Source of the DNA: Chloroflexota bacterium
GTDB taxonomy: Bacteria; Chloroflexota; UBA6077; FW602-bin22; CADDYW01
Reading direction: 5' to 3'
Assembly (NCBI GenBank): GCA_021324795.1
Contig: JAJPIK010000045.1
Location: forward strand, 1 to 51,642
DNA: 51,642 bases
In this document: positions 1 to 7,350 of the stretch, in pieces
Position numbering within the stretch: position 1 is the stretch's first letter
Layout of the letters: each line of letters opens with the position of its first letter
Program-made: the position numbers and the translations under genes
Notes under the pieces: generated by a model
What the model saw: only the letters and a program-made list of their open reading frames with translations
What the model was told of the DNA's origin: nothing
Databases searched by the model: none

Positions 1-1806
1 CTATCGTTTCGCTACCAGGGCCGGCGCCGGCCAACCCTGGAGAACGTTTCCTTCTCGGTCACACCCGGCGAGACCCTGCTGATCCTGGGACCGAGCGGAG
101 GGGGAAAGAGTACTCTGGCGCTCTGCCTGAACGGGCTGATTCCCCACAGCATCCCAGGAGAAATGAGCGGACGGGTAACAGTCGCTGGGCGAAACGTCGC
201 CGAGACGCCGGTGGCCGAGCTGGCTCGGAGCGTCGGGCTCGTCTTCCAGGATCCGGACAGCCAATTCTGCATGCTCCGGGTCGACGACGAGGTCGCCTTC
301 GGCCTGGAGAATCTCAATGTGCCGCGTCAGGAGATGAAGGCACGGATCTCTCGGGCCCTCGATCAGGTTGGTCTGGCCGGGCTGGAATGTGCCCGAATCG
401 ACCGTCTCTCGGGGGGGGCCCGGCAGCGCCTTGCCCTCGCCTGCGTCATGGCGATGGATCCCGACGTCCTGATCTTCGACGAGCCAACCTCGAACCTGGA
501 TCCGGCTGGCTCCGAGGAAGTCTTCGCCGGAATCGCCCACCTCCAAGCTCAACGCTCCCGGACGATTCTGATCATCGAGCACCGACTCGACCATCTGATC
601 CACCTCGTCGATCGCGTTCTGGTAATCGGACCGAACGGTAGTCAAGTGGCACTCGCTACCCCGACCGAGGTCCTCCGCGATTACGCCGATCAGCTCGACG
701 AATTCGGGATCTGGATTCCCCAAGTCAGCGAGGTCGCGAACCATCTCATCCGACGTGGAGCGCGCTGCGAGCCATACCCATTGACAATCGAGCAAGGAGC
801 AGTCGCTTTTGGCCGGCTGCTTGAGTTCTCCCGTCCTCTAACTCCTTCTTCCACCACACAAGGGAAAGGGAATTCTCCCCCCCTCCCACTGTGCGGGAGA
901 GGGGCAAGGGAGGAAAGAAACCCGGACGTCCCTAGCGCGACCCCGGCGGTGGAGATGACCCACCTCACTTGCCGCTATCCAACTGGACAGGTCGCCTTGC
1001 AGGACGTAAACCTGACAATTCCCGAAGGGAGCTTCTTCGCGATCGTCGGGCCGAACGGCGCAGGGAAATCAACCCTGGCGCGTCATCTGATCGGCAGCAT
1101 TCGCCCGCCGGCCGGAACGGTTCGCCTCTTCGGTCGCGACATTCGGAGTATCCCCGCGACCGAGATTCCCCGGTTCGTCGGCTACGTCTTCCAAAATCCG
1201 GAGCATCAGTTCGTCGCCCGAAGCGTTTACGATGAGCTGGCGTTTGGTCTCCGAATCCGGCACCTGCCCGAGGTCGAGATCCAGCCCCAGGTCGAAGCGA
1301 TGCTCGCCGATTTCGGGCTCTTCACCTACGCCGGGGCGAACCCTTTCACCCTGAGCCATGGGGAAAAACGCCGGCTGAGCGTCGCGACAATGCTGATCCT
1401 GGGGCAGCGGATTCTCGTCCTTGACGAGCCGACCTTCGGTCAGGATCGGAAGAACACCGCGGCGTTGCTGGAGAAGCTTGCCGAGCTAAACCGAGCCGGT
1501 CGAACGATTGTCATGATTACCCACGACATTCGACTCGTCGCCGAATACGCCTCCCAAGTTGCCGTCCTGATCAACGGCTCGGTCGCCTACCTCGGCTCAC
1601 CCGAGGATCTTTTCCGGGATTCTGAGCAGCTTGAGCGCAGTCACCTAGTCACCCCGCCGATCCTCGAGCTGAGCCGTCGGCTCGGCCAACTCACTCCAGG
1701 CTTCCCCCCAGTAACCACCAGCCGGGAGTTCCTGGCCGAAATGTCGGCTCGTATGACGCCGGCAATGGCCAGCGAAGAGCTCTTTGCCAGAAAAGGAAGC
1801 CGATGA
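1..1806 (+). CDS. ECF transporter ATPase, two ABC domains fused (5' end outside window)
   Basis: This is the energizing subunit of an energy-coupling-factor vitamin importer, acting at the inner face of the membrane. The reading frame is open at base 1, so the N-terminus is missing; 601 residues are visible. Domain 1 has Walker A GPSGGGKST (about residues 30-38), signature LSGGARQ (136-142) and Walker B ending FDEPT (159-163). Domain 2 has Walker A GPNGAGKST (350-358), signature LSHGE (451-455) and LDEPT (474-478). Two ABC domains in one chain are typical of YkoD/CbiO-type EcfA proteins. The linker between them contains an unusual low-complexity piece (see the repeat at 861-912). The stop overlaps the EcfT start as ATGA, so the two are translationally coupled. 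The substrate-binding S component is not visible and probably lies upstream. The tenA gene downstream suggests a thiamine-pyrimidine substrate; this is inference. Confidence 0.93.
   Translation, partial: LSFRYQGRRRPTLENVSFSVTPGETLLILGPSGGGKSTLALCLNGLIPHSIPGEMSGRVTVAGRNVAETPVAELARSVGLVFQDPDSQFCMLRVDDEVAFGLENLNVPRQEMKARISRALDQVGLAGLECARIDRLSGGARQRLALACVMAMDPDVLIFDEPTSNLDPAGSEEVFAGIAHLQAQRSRTILIIEHRLDHLIHLVDRVLVIGPNGSQVALATPTEVLRDYADQLDEFGIWIPQVSEVANHLIRRGARCEPYPLTIEQGAVAFGRLLEFSRPLTPSSTTQGKGNSPPLPLCGRGAREERNPDVPSATPAVEMTHLTCRYPTGQVALQDVNLTIPEGSFFAIVGPNGAGKSTLARHLIGSIRPPAGTVRLFGRDIRSIPATEIPRFVGYVFQNPEHQFVARSVYDELAFGLRIRHLPEVEIQPQVEAMLADFGLFTYAGANPFTLSHGEKRRLSVATMLILGQRILVLDEPTFGQDRKNTAALLEKLAELNRAGRTIVMITHDIRLVAEYASQVAVLINGSVAYLGSPEDLFRDSEQLERSHLVTPPILELSRRLGQLTPGFPPVTTSREFLAEMSARMTPAMASEELFARKGSR
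861..912. repeat. C/G-rich imperfect inverted repeat inside the ATPase linker
   Basis: A run of C-rich sequence, a short loop and a G-rich complement (CTCCC ... GGGAG, extended by CCCC ... GGGG) sits in frame between the two ABC domains. It encodes a linker reading PLPLCGRGARE. Similar C-rich/G-rich inverted units occur between genes at about 2781-2817, 38475-38503 and 51441-51476. It looks like a dispersed repeat that landed in a tolerant linker. Confidence 0.5.
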
Positions 1807-2624
1807 GAATCTTCCTATTCTATGAGCATGATTCGTTTCTCCACCGGCTGAATCCGCTGACCAAACTCTTCGTCGCGGCTCTGGTCATGGTCGGCCTAAC
1901 CTGGATCGTCGATCCGATCACTCAGCTTCTCGCCATCGCCGTGACTTTCCTGACGATCGCTGTACTTGGGCGGGTTAGCTTCCGAGATCTCCTGCGCCGG
2001 CTACTACCAGTCGCGGTTCTCTCGTTCAGTATTATCTGGACGACTGCACTCTTCTACGTCGTCGACCCAACCGCCCATCCCCGGACTCTCCTCCGGGTAG
2101 GCCCTCTCAGCTTCACGGATCAAGCGGTCGCCTACGGGTTGGTGATCATGTTTCGGATGCTCGGCTTCTTTGGAGCTTCGCTCCTCTTCATTCTGACGAC
2201 TGATCCGACAGACTTCGTTCATGCCCTGATCCAGAAGCTCCACCTCAGTCCGCGCTTCGGCTACGGCGCCCACGCGGCTTACGGTTTCGTTCCCCTCCTG
2301 GATAGTGAGCTGGCGACGATCCGGGCGGCGCATCGAGTTCGAGGAGTGAAAGAAGGGGGAAGTCCAGCGGCCTGGTATCACTATTACGTCGGATTGCTCG
2401 TGCCGCTGCTGGCCGGGGCGATTCGCCGTGCCGAGCGGGTCGCCCTCGCCATGGACGCCCGGGGCTTTGGTGCCTATCCAACCCGAACCTACTATCGCTC
2501 CTCGGCGTTTGGGCGAGCGGATGCCGTGTTCGTCCTCGGCGCCATCGTCGTTCTCGGAAGCTGCTTGTTCGTCTTACATGCCCTCGGTTGGTTGGGGCAC
2601 CTGGTACCACCATTTTTGTCGTAA
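1803..2624 (+). CDS. ecfT: ECF transporter transmembrane T component (EcfT/CbiQ family)
   Basis: This is the membrane scaffold that couples the ATPases to the vitamin-binding S component. At 273 residues it is normal for the family. It has several hydrophobic segments (about residues 21-57, 66-86, 108-131, 190-205 and 240-262). The two cytoplasmic coupling motifs of EcfT proteins are present: AHRVRG (176-181) and AMDARG (216-221), which contact the ATPases. It starts at ATG, four bases inside the ATPase stop codon. A small membrane peptide gene follows after 10 bases, then tenA, so one transcript is likely. Confidence 0.92.
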   Translation: MRIFLFYEHDSFLHRLNPLTKLFVAALVMVGLTWIVDPITQLLAIAVTFLTIAVLGRVSFRDLLRRLLPVAVLSFSIIWTTALFYVVDPTAHPRTLLRVGPLSFTDQAVAYGLVIMFRMLGFFGASLLFILTTDPTDFVHALIQKLHLSPRFGYGAHAAYGFVPLLDSELATIRAAHRVRGVKEGGSPAAWYHYYVGLLVPLLAGAIRRAERVALAMDARGFGAYPTRTYYRSSAFGRADAVFVLGAIVVLGSCLFVLHALGWLGHLVPPFLS

Positions 2625-2634
2625 GGAGGAAAGC

Positions 2635-2745
2635 ATGGAACGCGCTACCCAGCGCTGGCTGATCATTTTGGGCGGTGTCGTCGCCCTCTATCTCGTCCTG
2701 TTGCTCAGCCACTCGTTCCTCGGTGTCAAAGTTGTGCCATGGTAG
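2635..2745 (+). CDS. 36-residue single-span membrane peptide in the ECF-tenA operon
   Basis: This short gene begins MERATQRW and has one strongly hydrophobic segment (about residues 9-24) followed by a tail ending VKVVPW. A very good ribosome binding site (AAGGAGG) lies six bases before the ATG, and the gene begins 10 bases after the EcfT stop. Charged N-terminus, one span and short tail look like a small accessory membrane subunit. I do not recognise a family. Its position between the T component and tenA suggests that it helps the ECF transporter, but this is inference. The good Shine-Dalgarno and tight spacing are the main support. Confidence 0.6.
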   Translation: MERATQRWLIILGGVVALYLVLLLSHSFLGVKVVPW

Positions 2746-2780
2746 TTGAGCCACCGCGCTAGATGAAATGAGCAGGCACC

Positions 2781-2817
2781 TTTCGCCCTAACCTTCTCCT
2801 AGAAAGAGAGGGAATTT
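2781..2817. repeat. C-rich/G-rich imperfect inverted unit between the membrane peptide and tenA
   Basis: The sequence CCTTCTCCTAGAAAGAGAGG and its flanks form a weak pyrimidine-rich/purine-rich inverted unit resembling the one in the ATPase linker at 861-912. It may be a decayed copy of the same dispersed element. The similarity is judged by eye only. Confidence 0.3.
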
Positions 2818-2833
2818 CTGCGGAGAAAAAGGT

Positions 2834-3514
2834 ATGTCACAAAGCACTATTGAAAAACCATCTACCCATCTCGCCGAACTGGCCGCACCGATCGTCGATC
2901 AGATCATGGCCCATCCCTATCTACGGGAGCTGCAGGCAGGAACTTTGCCCCTAGAGACGTTCCGATTCTACGTCCAGCAAGACTGGCTCTACCTTCAGGA
3001 GCGTGTCCGAGGACTGGCCGTGATGGCCGGGCGCTGTCCTGATCCCAAGGTCGGGAAGATCCTTTTCGAACGGGTTGAACGCCTCGTCAATCTAGACAAC
3101 CACTTCCATAAGCAGCACGCGGCAGCCCTCGACCTGGACTTCGACCACATCACCTGGAAGATGAACCACGCGAACCTGGCCTATACCAACCACCAATTCG
3201 CCGCCGCCTACGGAGGAAGCACGATTGAGGCGGTCGCAGCGATGCTTCCCTGTCCGTGCGTGTACCTCGAGGTTGGCAAGCAATTGATCAAAGGCCCGCA
3301 GCCGACGAATTCCATTTACGCCGACTGGATCAAGTTCTATGGTGACGGGCGGCAGGACGAAGCAGTGGCCGAGTTCGTCGAGGTTTACGACTATCTGGCA
3401 GCCGCCACTGACCCGGCGACCTTAGCACGCTGTGAGGACATCTATTTAGCCAGCACGCGCTACGAATGGTGGTTCTGGGATGCCGCCTACAAACGCGAGA
3501 CGTGGCCGGTCTGA
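2834..3514 (+). CDS. tenA: TenA-family aminopyrimidine aminohydrolase (thiaminase II)
   Basis: TenA hydrolyses 4-amino-5-aminomethyl-2-methylpyrimidine to HMP, salvaging the pyrimidine half of degraded thiamine in the cytoplasm. The protein is 226 residues, the normal size. Visible family features are QQDWLYL (Asp50, the pyrimidine-binding aspartate position), LPCPC (Cys140 fits the nucleophile; Cys142 is an extra cysteine) and YEWWFWDAAY near the C-terminus, supplying the conserved Glu211. ATG follows a purine-rich GGAGAAAAAGG. It closes the ECF transporter operon, so the importer probably brings in the TenA substrate or product. A transcription terminator follows directly. Confidence 0.92.
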   Translation: MSQSTIEKPSTHLAELAAPIVDQIMAHPYLRELQAGTLPLETFRFYVQQDWLYLQERVRGLAVMAGRCPDPKVGKILFERVERLVNLDNHFHKQHAAALDLDFDHITWKMNHANLAYTNHQFAAAYGGSTIEAVAAMLPCPCVYLEVGKQLIKGPQPTNSIYADWIKFYGDGRQDEAVAEFVEVYDYLAAATDPATLARCEDIYLASTRYEWWFWDAAYKRETWPV

Positions 3515-3546
3515 TCAAATTGGCGGTAGCCCATCCTGCTCGCAGG

Positions 3547-3571
3547 GCCCGGCCTTCTGATAAGGCCGGGC
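3547..3571. terminator. Bidirectional terminator between tenA and sugar transporter 1
   Basis: A perfect 10-bp stem GCCCGGCCTT / AAGGCCGGGC closes a 5-base loop (CTGAT). It lies between two convergent genes, 32 bases after the tenA stop and 10 bases before the binding-protein stop. There is no long T tract on either side, so it may act as a rho-aided or mRNA-end-protecting hairpin. The flanks GGTAGCCC and GGGCTACC offer an alternative pairing. Confidence 0.65.
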
Positions 3572-3581
3572 TACCTCGCCG

Positions 3582-5111
3582 CTAGCCACCAGTCAGCGCG
3601 TCTTGAATGTCCTTATTTAGCTTGTCCATCTCTTGCTTGATATTTGCCTTATTGAACATCACGGCTTCAAATGCACGTTGGAAACCGGTGGTCCGCACCG
3701 TCTCGGTAAGCAACTCAGCCGGCGGCGGCACGTAGACCGTCGCATCAGTTGCCAGCTTGATCCAGACGTCGGCATCAGGTAATTGCTTCACCGCTGGGTA
3801 TTTCGTCATCCAGTCCTTGATCGGGACAAAGGCGCCCGCATCGGCAAAGGTTGAGCCGTAATTTGCCCAAATATAGTGGAGGATCTTGAAGCCAAGCGCC
3901 ACTTGCTTCGAACGAGCGTTGACCGCGTGATTCCAGCCCGGGCCGGTGAGGTAGAGCGGCTTCTGTGGATTAACCTGGGGAGTCAAAAGGTTCCGAATAG
4001 TTTTCCAGTTTTGCGGATCAAGGCTTTGAAAGGTGGGATAAGCCCAGGCGCCCAGGCCAATGGTCGAGGCTGTCCCATTCTTGGGCAAGACACCAGAGCC
4101 TGACTCGTTACTCTGAGGCCGCAGTACGCTCGATCCATACTTGTAGACCAGATCGTACAGATACTGCATCACCGCGACACCCTGGTCGCTGTTGATCAAC
4201 GACGTTTTGCCGTCGTCCGAGAGGACCTTGCCGCCCAGCTCGAGGAAATGCTCCTTGAAGAAGACGTAGGTTCGCGCCGGGCCGTAGCCGTGCTGGATCA
4301 TGAAACCGTCACGGGTGATTCGTCCCTGGCTGTCCTTCACCGTCATTTTAGCCGTCCACTCGGGCAGATCTTGCCAAGTGATCGGCGTCTTCTGATACTT
4401 TTCGATGTCAGAAACAGGGATGCCGGCAGCCATCGCGTCGTCCTGGCGAACGAAGTAGTTTTCTGGAATCGCACCCCAGCCCGTCGGCAATGCGTAATCC
4501 TTGCCGTTCACCTGGAGGGCCTTGGTGATGCCCGGTGCCCAGAAGTCTTCGTACGCCTGCTGGCTACCCCAGGGCGTGTAATCGACCGGCGCGAGAATAC
4601 CTGCCTGGGAAAACTTGTACCGGAAGTCTTCGCCAAGCTCGAAAATATCGGGTCCGCCACCGGTCGCGATTTGCGGGAGCACCTTAGCGCGATAATCGTC
4701 ATCGCGCTGCACCTGAAAGTCGAAAGTCACCCCAAACTGTTGTTGAAGCGCCGGGAAGACGGTCTTCCGGTAGACATTGTCGGTTGGATCGTACTGGTGC
4801 TGATACCAGACGAGTTTGATCAGGTTGCCGGTCGTCGCGACTGGCGCCTGTGCCGCCGGAGCTGGAGTGTTGGCGCCCGTGGCCGCCGGGCTACTGGCGG
4901 CCGAAGAAGCCGCCTGACCACTGCTGGTCGGCGCGGCGGATGCGGAAGTGGGCTGGGCCGCGCTAGCCGACGCCGGTGTATTGCCCGCGGGAGCGCTCGA
5001 AGAGCCACAGGCGGCCAAGACACTACTCACGGCTAGACCGGTCACCCCGGTGATGCCCCAACGCAACACGTCGCGCCGGCTCACCCGGCTCAAGGACTTG
5101 AATTCACTCAC
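3582..5111 (-). CDS. Sugar ABC transporter 1: extracellular solute-binding lipoprotein
   Basis: This binding protein captures a carbohydrate outside the cell and hands it to the two permeases encoded just upstream. It has 509 residues. The N-terminus has a twin-arginine signal (SRRDVLRWG, residues 11-19), a hydrophobic stretch and a lipobox LAAC (Cys35), then a long Ser/Ala/Pro/Thr spacer to about residue 95. It is therefore probably exported folded and lipid-anchored. The mature part has the layout of family-1 extracellular binding proteins. GTG start at 5111 follows GAGGAGG. It is the last gene of the operon, separated from malG by 128 bases containing an inverted repeat and a TATATG repeat. 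The substrate cannot be told from sequence. Confidence 0.9.
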   Translation of the reverse strand: MSEFKSLSRVSRRDVLRWGITGVTGLAVSSVLAACGSSSAPAGNTPASASAAQPTSASAAPTSSGQAASSAASSPAATGANTPAPAAQAPVATTGNLIKLVWYQHQYDPTDNVYRKTVFPALQQQFGVTFDFQVQRDDDYRAKVLPQIATGGGPDIFELGEDFRYKFSQAGILAPVDYTPWGSQQAYEDFWAPGITKALQVNGKDYALPTGWGAIPENYFVRQDDAMAAGIPVSDIEKYQKTPITWQDLPEWTAKMTVKDSQGRITRDGFMIQHGYGPARTYVFFKEHFLELGGKVLSDDGKTSLINSDQGVAVMQYLYDLVYKYGSSVLRPQSNESGSGVLPKNGTASTIGLGAWAYPTFQSLDPQNWKTIRNLLTPQVNPQKPLYLTGPGWNHAVNARSKQVALGFKILHYIWANYGSTFADAGAFVPIKDWMTKYPAVKQLPDADVWIKLATDATVYVPPPAELLTETVRTTGFQRAFEAVMFNKANIKQEMDKLNKDIQDALTGG

Positions 5112-5125
5112 CTTGCCTCCTCATC

Positions 5126-5143
5126 TATATGTATATGTATATG
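5126..5143. repeat. Three tandem TATATG hexamers before the binding-protein gene
   Basis: The hexamer TATATG occurs three times without interruption in a GC-rich setting, immediately upstream (minus strand) of the GAGGAGG ribosome site of the binding-protein gene. On the minus strand it reads CATATA repeated. It could give an unstructured, efficiently translated leader or a secondary promoter. It could also vary in copy number. Confidence 0.6.
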
Positions 5144-5173
5144 CAAGTCATTCCACGGAGACTTGGCGTCAGG

Positions 5174-5236
5174 GGTAGCCACGGTCCGGTCCCCTCTCCA
5201 GAGTCGAGATAGAGCAAGGATCGGAGCGTGGCTACC
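5174..5236. repeat. Intercistronic 10-bp inverted repeat between malG-like and binding-protein genes
   Basis: GGTAGCCACG (5174-5183) and CGTGGCTACC (5227-5236) are perfect complements 43 bases apart. They lie just after the end of the permease gene at 5240. In the minus-strand transcript they would form a large stem-loop between permease and binding protein. Such stem-loops often set unequal mRNA levels in sugar transport operons, where more binding protein than permease is needed. Confidence 0.5.
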
Positions 5237-5239
5237 ACG

Positions 5240-6118
5240 CTAACCCTTCAGACCAGACAGCGCAGCTCCCTTCATGAACTCTCGCTGCATTAAGAGGAAA
5301 ACTGCCAGGACGGGCAGTGTCGCGAGCAATGATACCGCTAGCAACTGCCCATACTCCGGTACCCGCGTTGCACCAAAATAGAAGACGATGCCGAGGGGAA
5401 TCGTCCGCATCTGGTCGTCGTTGATAATCACCAGCGGCCAGAGGAATGAATTCCATGACCCGGTGAAGCTGAAGATCGCGAGCGCCCCCAACGGCGCTCG
5501 AATCATCGGGAGCATGATTCTCCAGTAGATCGCTGGCTCGCTGGCGCCGTCGATGCGCGCAGCATCAATGTATTCGCTTGGCACCCCCAGGAAGAACTGC
5601 CGCATCAAGAACGTACCGAAGGTTGTCGCCAAGCCGGGAACAATCAAGCCAAGGTAGTTGTCGACCCACCCGAACTGCTTGACGATCAGAAAGGCTGGAA
5701 TCAGGGTCACTTGGAGTGGCAACATGATCGTGCTAAGAATGAAGACGAACACGAACGTACGGCCGGGATAGTTAAACTTGGCGAGGCTGTAGCCGGCCAG
5801 CGAGCAGAGTAGCAATGGCGAAGCTGTTTGGATCAGCGAGACGATCGCCGAATTCAAAAAGTACCGGGCGTAGTTGTTTTCAAACGGAACGACGTAATTC
5901 TGCCACTGTGGCTGAGCGGGAATCCATTTGATCGGCGTCGTGAAAAGGTCACGCTCCGGGGTTAGCGATCCAGAGAGGGCGTAGACAAAAGGGACGAGCA
6001 TGAACGCCGCCCCCGCGACGACGACGACGTACAGGGCAACATAGCCGATGGACCTCCAGGGGCTAGCCTGGCGTGCCGTCCGCACCCGTGAAAAATCGAC
6101 CGAGCGAGTCGTCTGCAT
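5240..6118 (-). CDS. Sugar ABC transporter 1: permease, MalG type
   Basis: One of two inner-membrane subunits of a carbohydrate importer. It has 292 residues with about six membrane spans. The cytoplasmic ATPase-docking EAA loop is clear: YIDAARIDGAS followed by RIMLP (about residues 183-204). It starts six bases after the partner permease stop, with a GGAAGG ribosome site inside the end of that gene. There is no ATPase gene in this operon; the energizing subunit must come from elsewhere. The sugar is not predictable from sequence. Confidence 0.92.
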   Translation of the reverse strand: MQTTRSVDFSRVRTARQASPWRSIGYVALYVVVVAGAAFMLVPFVYALSGSLTPERDLFTTPIKWIPAQPQWQNYVVPFENNYARYFLNSAIVSLIQTASPLLLCSLAGYSLAKFNYPGRTFVFVFILSTIMLPLQVTLIPAFLIVKQFGWVDNYLGLIVPGLATTFGTFLMRQFFLGVPSEYIDAARIDGASEPAIYWRIMLPMIRAPLGALAIFSFTGSWNSFLWPLVIINDDQMRTIPLGIVFYFGATRVPEYGQLLAVSLLATLPVLAVFLLMQREFMKGAALSGLKG

Positions 6119-6124
6119 GGTTTG

Positions 6125-7027
6125 TCAATAGCCTTCCGTGCCAAAGATCCGCAACTGAATCAATGACATGATCATAAGAAAGACAAACATAACCAGGGAA
6201 ACCGCTGCGGCCCGTCCCATCTGCAACAGTTGGAAACCCCGTAGGTAGATCTCGATTGGGAGAACGCGGGTTGCATCCGCCGGGCCACCCCGGGTCATCA
6301 CGTAGAACGTATCGAACGCCTGGACCGTGTTGATAAGGGCGATCGCCACGACGAAGAGGAGCTGTGGCTTCAGGAGTGGCATGACGATGCGATGCATCCA
6401 TTGGAGCCCGCTTGCCCCGTCGATCTTCGCCGCCTCGACGTACTCGACCGGGATGGCAAGCAAACCGGCGAGGAGAATAATCATGTAATAACCGATCGAC
6501 TTCCAAATGTCGACGACGATGACCGAGGGTAAGGCGAGCGTCGCATTGGTTAGCCAGGGAACTCCCAATGGGAAGAACGGCGCGACAAGCTGGTCCATGA
6601 ACCCGCGCGGATAATACAAGGTGAGCCAGATCAACGCCGCGACCACTGCCGTCATGACGACCGGATAGTAGTAGATCGCTTCAAATAGGTGGCGCAAACG
6701 CGGCAGAGCATAGAGCGCGAAGGCGAGAGTCAGAGCCAGCACGACGAGTGGAATCGTTTCGAAGATGACGAACTCGACGGTCACTCGGAATGAGGTGAGA
6801 ACCTGATCGTTGCTAAAAAGGAATTGGTAATTCGCGAGTCCGACCCAGCGAGGCTTGCTAATCAGGTCGTATGATTCGAAGCTCAGGACGATCGCGCTCA
6901 GCATGGGGTAGAGTCGGAAGACGACGAACAGAAGGACGACCGGCAGAACGAACAAAACGCCCCATGTCTGCTGACGGGTGCGGTAGGTCAACCGGAAACG
7001 TCGCTGCTCCTGATGCCCGGATACCAT
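6125..7027 (-). CDS. Sugar ABC transporter 1: permease, MalF type
   Basis: First gene of the operon and the other half of the membrane channel. It has 300 residues, a hydrophobic span near residues 23-45 and further spans to the C-terminus. The EAA loop reads YVEAAKIDGAS then RIVMP (about residues 196-217). ATG at 7027 is preceded by GGGGAGG. A consensus promoter lies 38-67 bases upstream on the same strand. The gene is divergent from cobS. Confidence 0.92.
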   Translation of the reverse strand: MVSGHQEQRRFRLTYRTRQQTWGVLFVLPVVLLFVVFRLYPMLSAIVLSFESYDLISKPRWVGLANYQFLFSNDQVLTSFRVTVEFVIFETIPLVVLALTLAFALYALPRLRHLFEAIYYYPVVMTAVVAALIWLTLYYPRGFMDQLVAPFFPLGVPWLTNATLALPSVIVVDIWKSIGYYMIILLAGLLAIPVEYVEAAKIDGASGLQWMHRIVMPLLKPQLLFVVAIALINTVQAFDTFYVMTRGGPADATRVLPIEIYLRGFQLLQMGRAAAVSLVMFVFLMIMSLIQLRIFGTEGY

Positions 7028-7064
7028 GACCGACCTCCCCTGCTCGGACCGTTAGGCGAGAGCC

Positions 7065-7094
7065 ATTATATTTGGCAGACTGAGTAAGTGTCAA
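7065..7094 (-). promoter_or_regulatory. Sigma-70 type promoter for sugar transporter 1 operon
   Basis: On the minus strand TTGACA (7094-7089) and TATAAT (7070-7065) match both consensus boxes perfectly with an 18-base spacer. Transcription would begin near 7058, giving a leader of about 30 bases to the permease start at 7027. No obvious operator overlaps it. Confidence 0.75.
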
Positions 7095-7227
7095 CGCTCG
7101 CTTCCGCGACGGACGTCACACGATTGACTAACCGTCGTTTGCAACCCACACCTGACCAAAAATCACGTATGAACTGAAAGGATAGGCAAGCCTTTTCCCT
7201 GGAATAGAAGCTGGTTTGATCGTGATC

Positions 7228-7256
7228 TTTACAACCGCCCATTGAAGCGATAGAGT
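7228..7256 (+). promoter_or_regulatory. Probable promoter of cobS-cobU
   Basis: TTTACA (7228-7233) and TAGAGT (7251-7256) are separated by 17 bases. They match the sigma-70 boxes in five and four positions. A start near 7263 would make a leader of about 88 bases, which contains the cobalamin-like element at 7273-7345. Confidence 0.45.
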
Positions 7257-7272
7257 TGCATGGTTCAATCGA

Positions 7273-7345
7273 AGTGCTCTGAAATGCCGAGCGAAGCCCG
7301 GTGAGAAGACCTATGTTGCCCTGCGACCGTGAAACGGCCACGCAG
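7273..7345 (+). promoter_or_regulatory. Compact cobalamin-riboswitch-like leader before cobS
   Basis: The stretch GCGAAGCCCGGTGAGAAGAC, then CC, a short gap, TGCCCTGCGACCGTGAAAC and GG follows the order of the conserved cobalamin riboswitch core (GGGAA, GGTG-AA-CC, TGCCC-GCAAC-GT-A). The same bases also resemble the B12 box (AAGCCCG-AAGACCT-GCC). The last part folds as CTGCG (7321-7325) with CGCAG (7341-7345) around CCG/CGG, ending five bases before the GTG start. The usual second half of the riboswitch is not found before the gene. The genes downstream make and attach the cobalamin lower ligand, which fits. It may be a reduced, degenerate or new short type, or a chance match. Confidence 0.35.
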
Positions 7346-7350
7346 CATTT

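Noticed and set aside
1..3581. TPP riboswitch for the ECF-tenA operon
   Set aside because: The operon start lies outside the window and the gaps inside it contain no thi-box-like sequence.
4248..5036. 262-codon plus-strand frame
   Set aside because: Antisense to the transporter 1 binding protein; Arg/Gly-rich low complexity typical of shadow frames.
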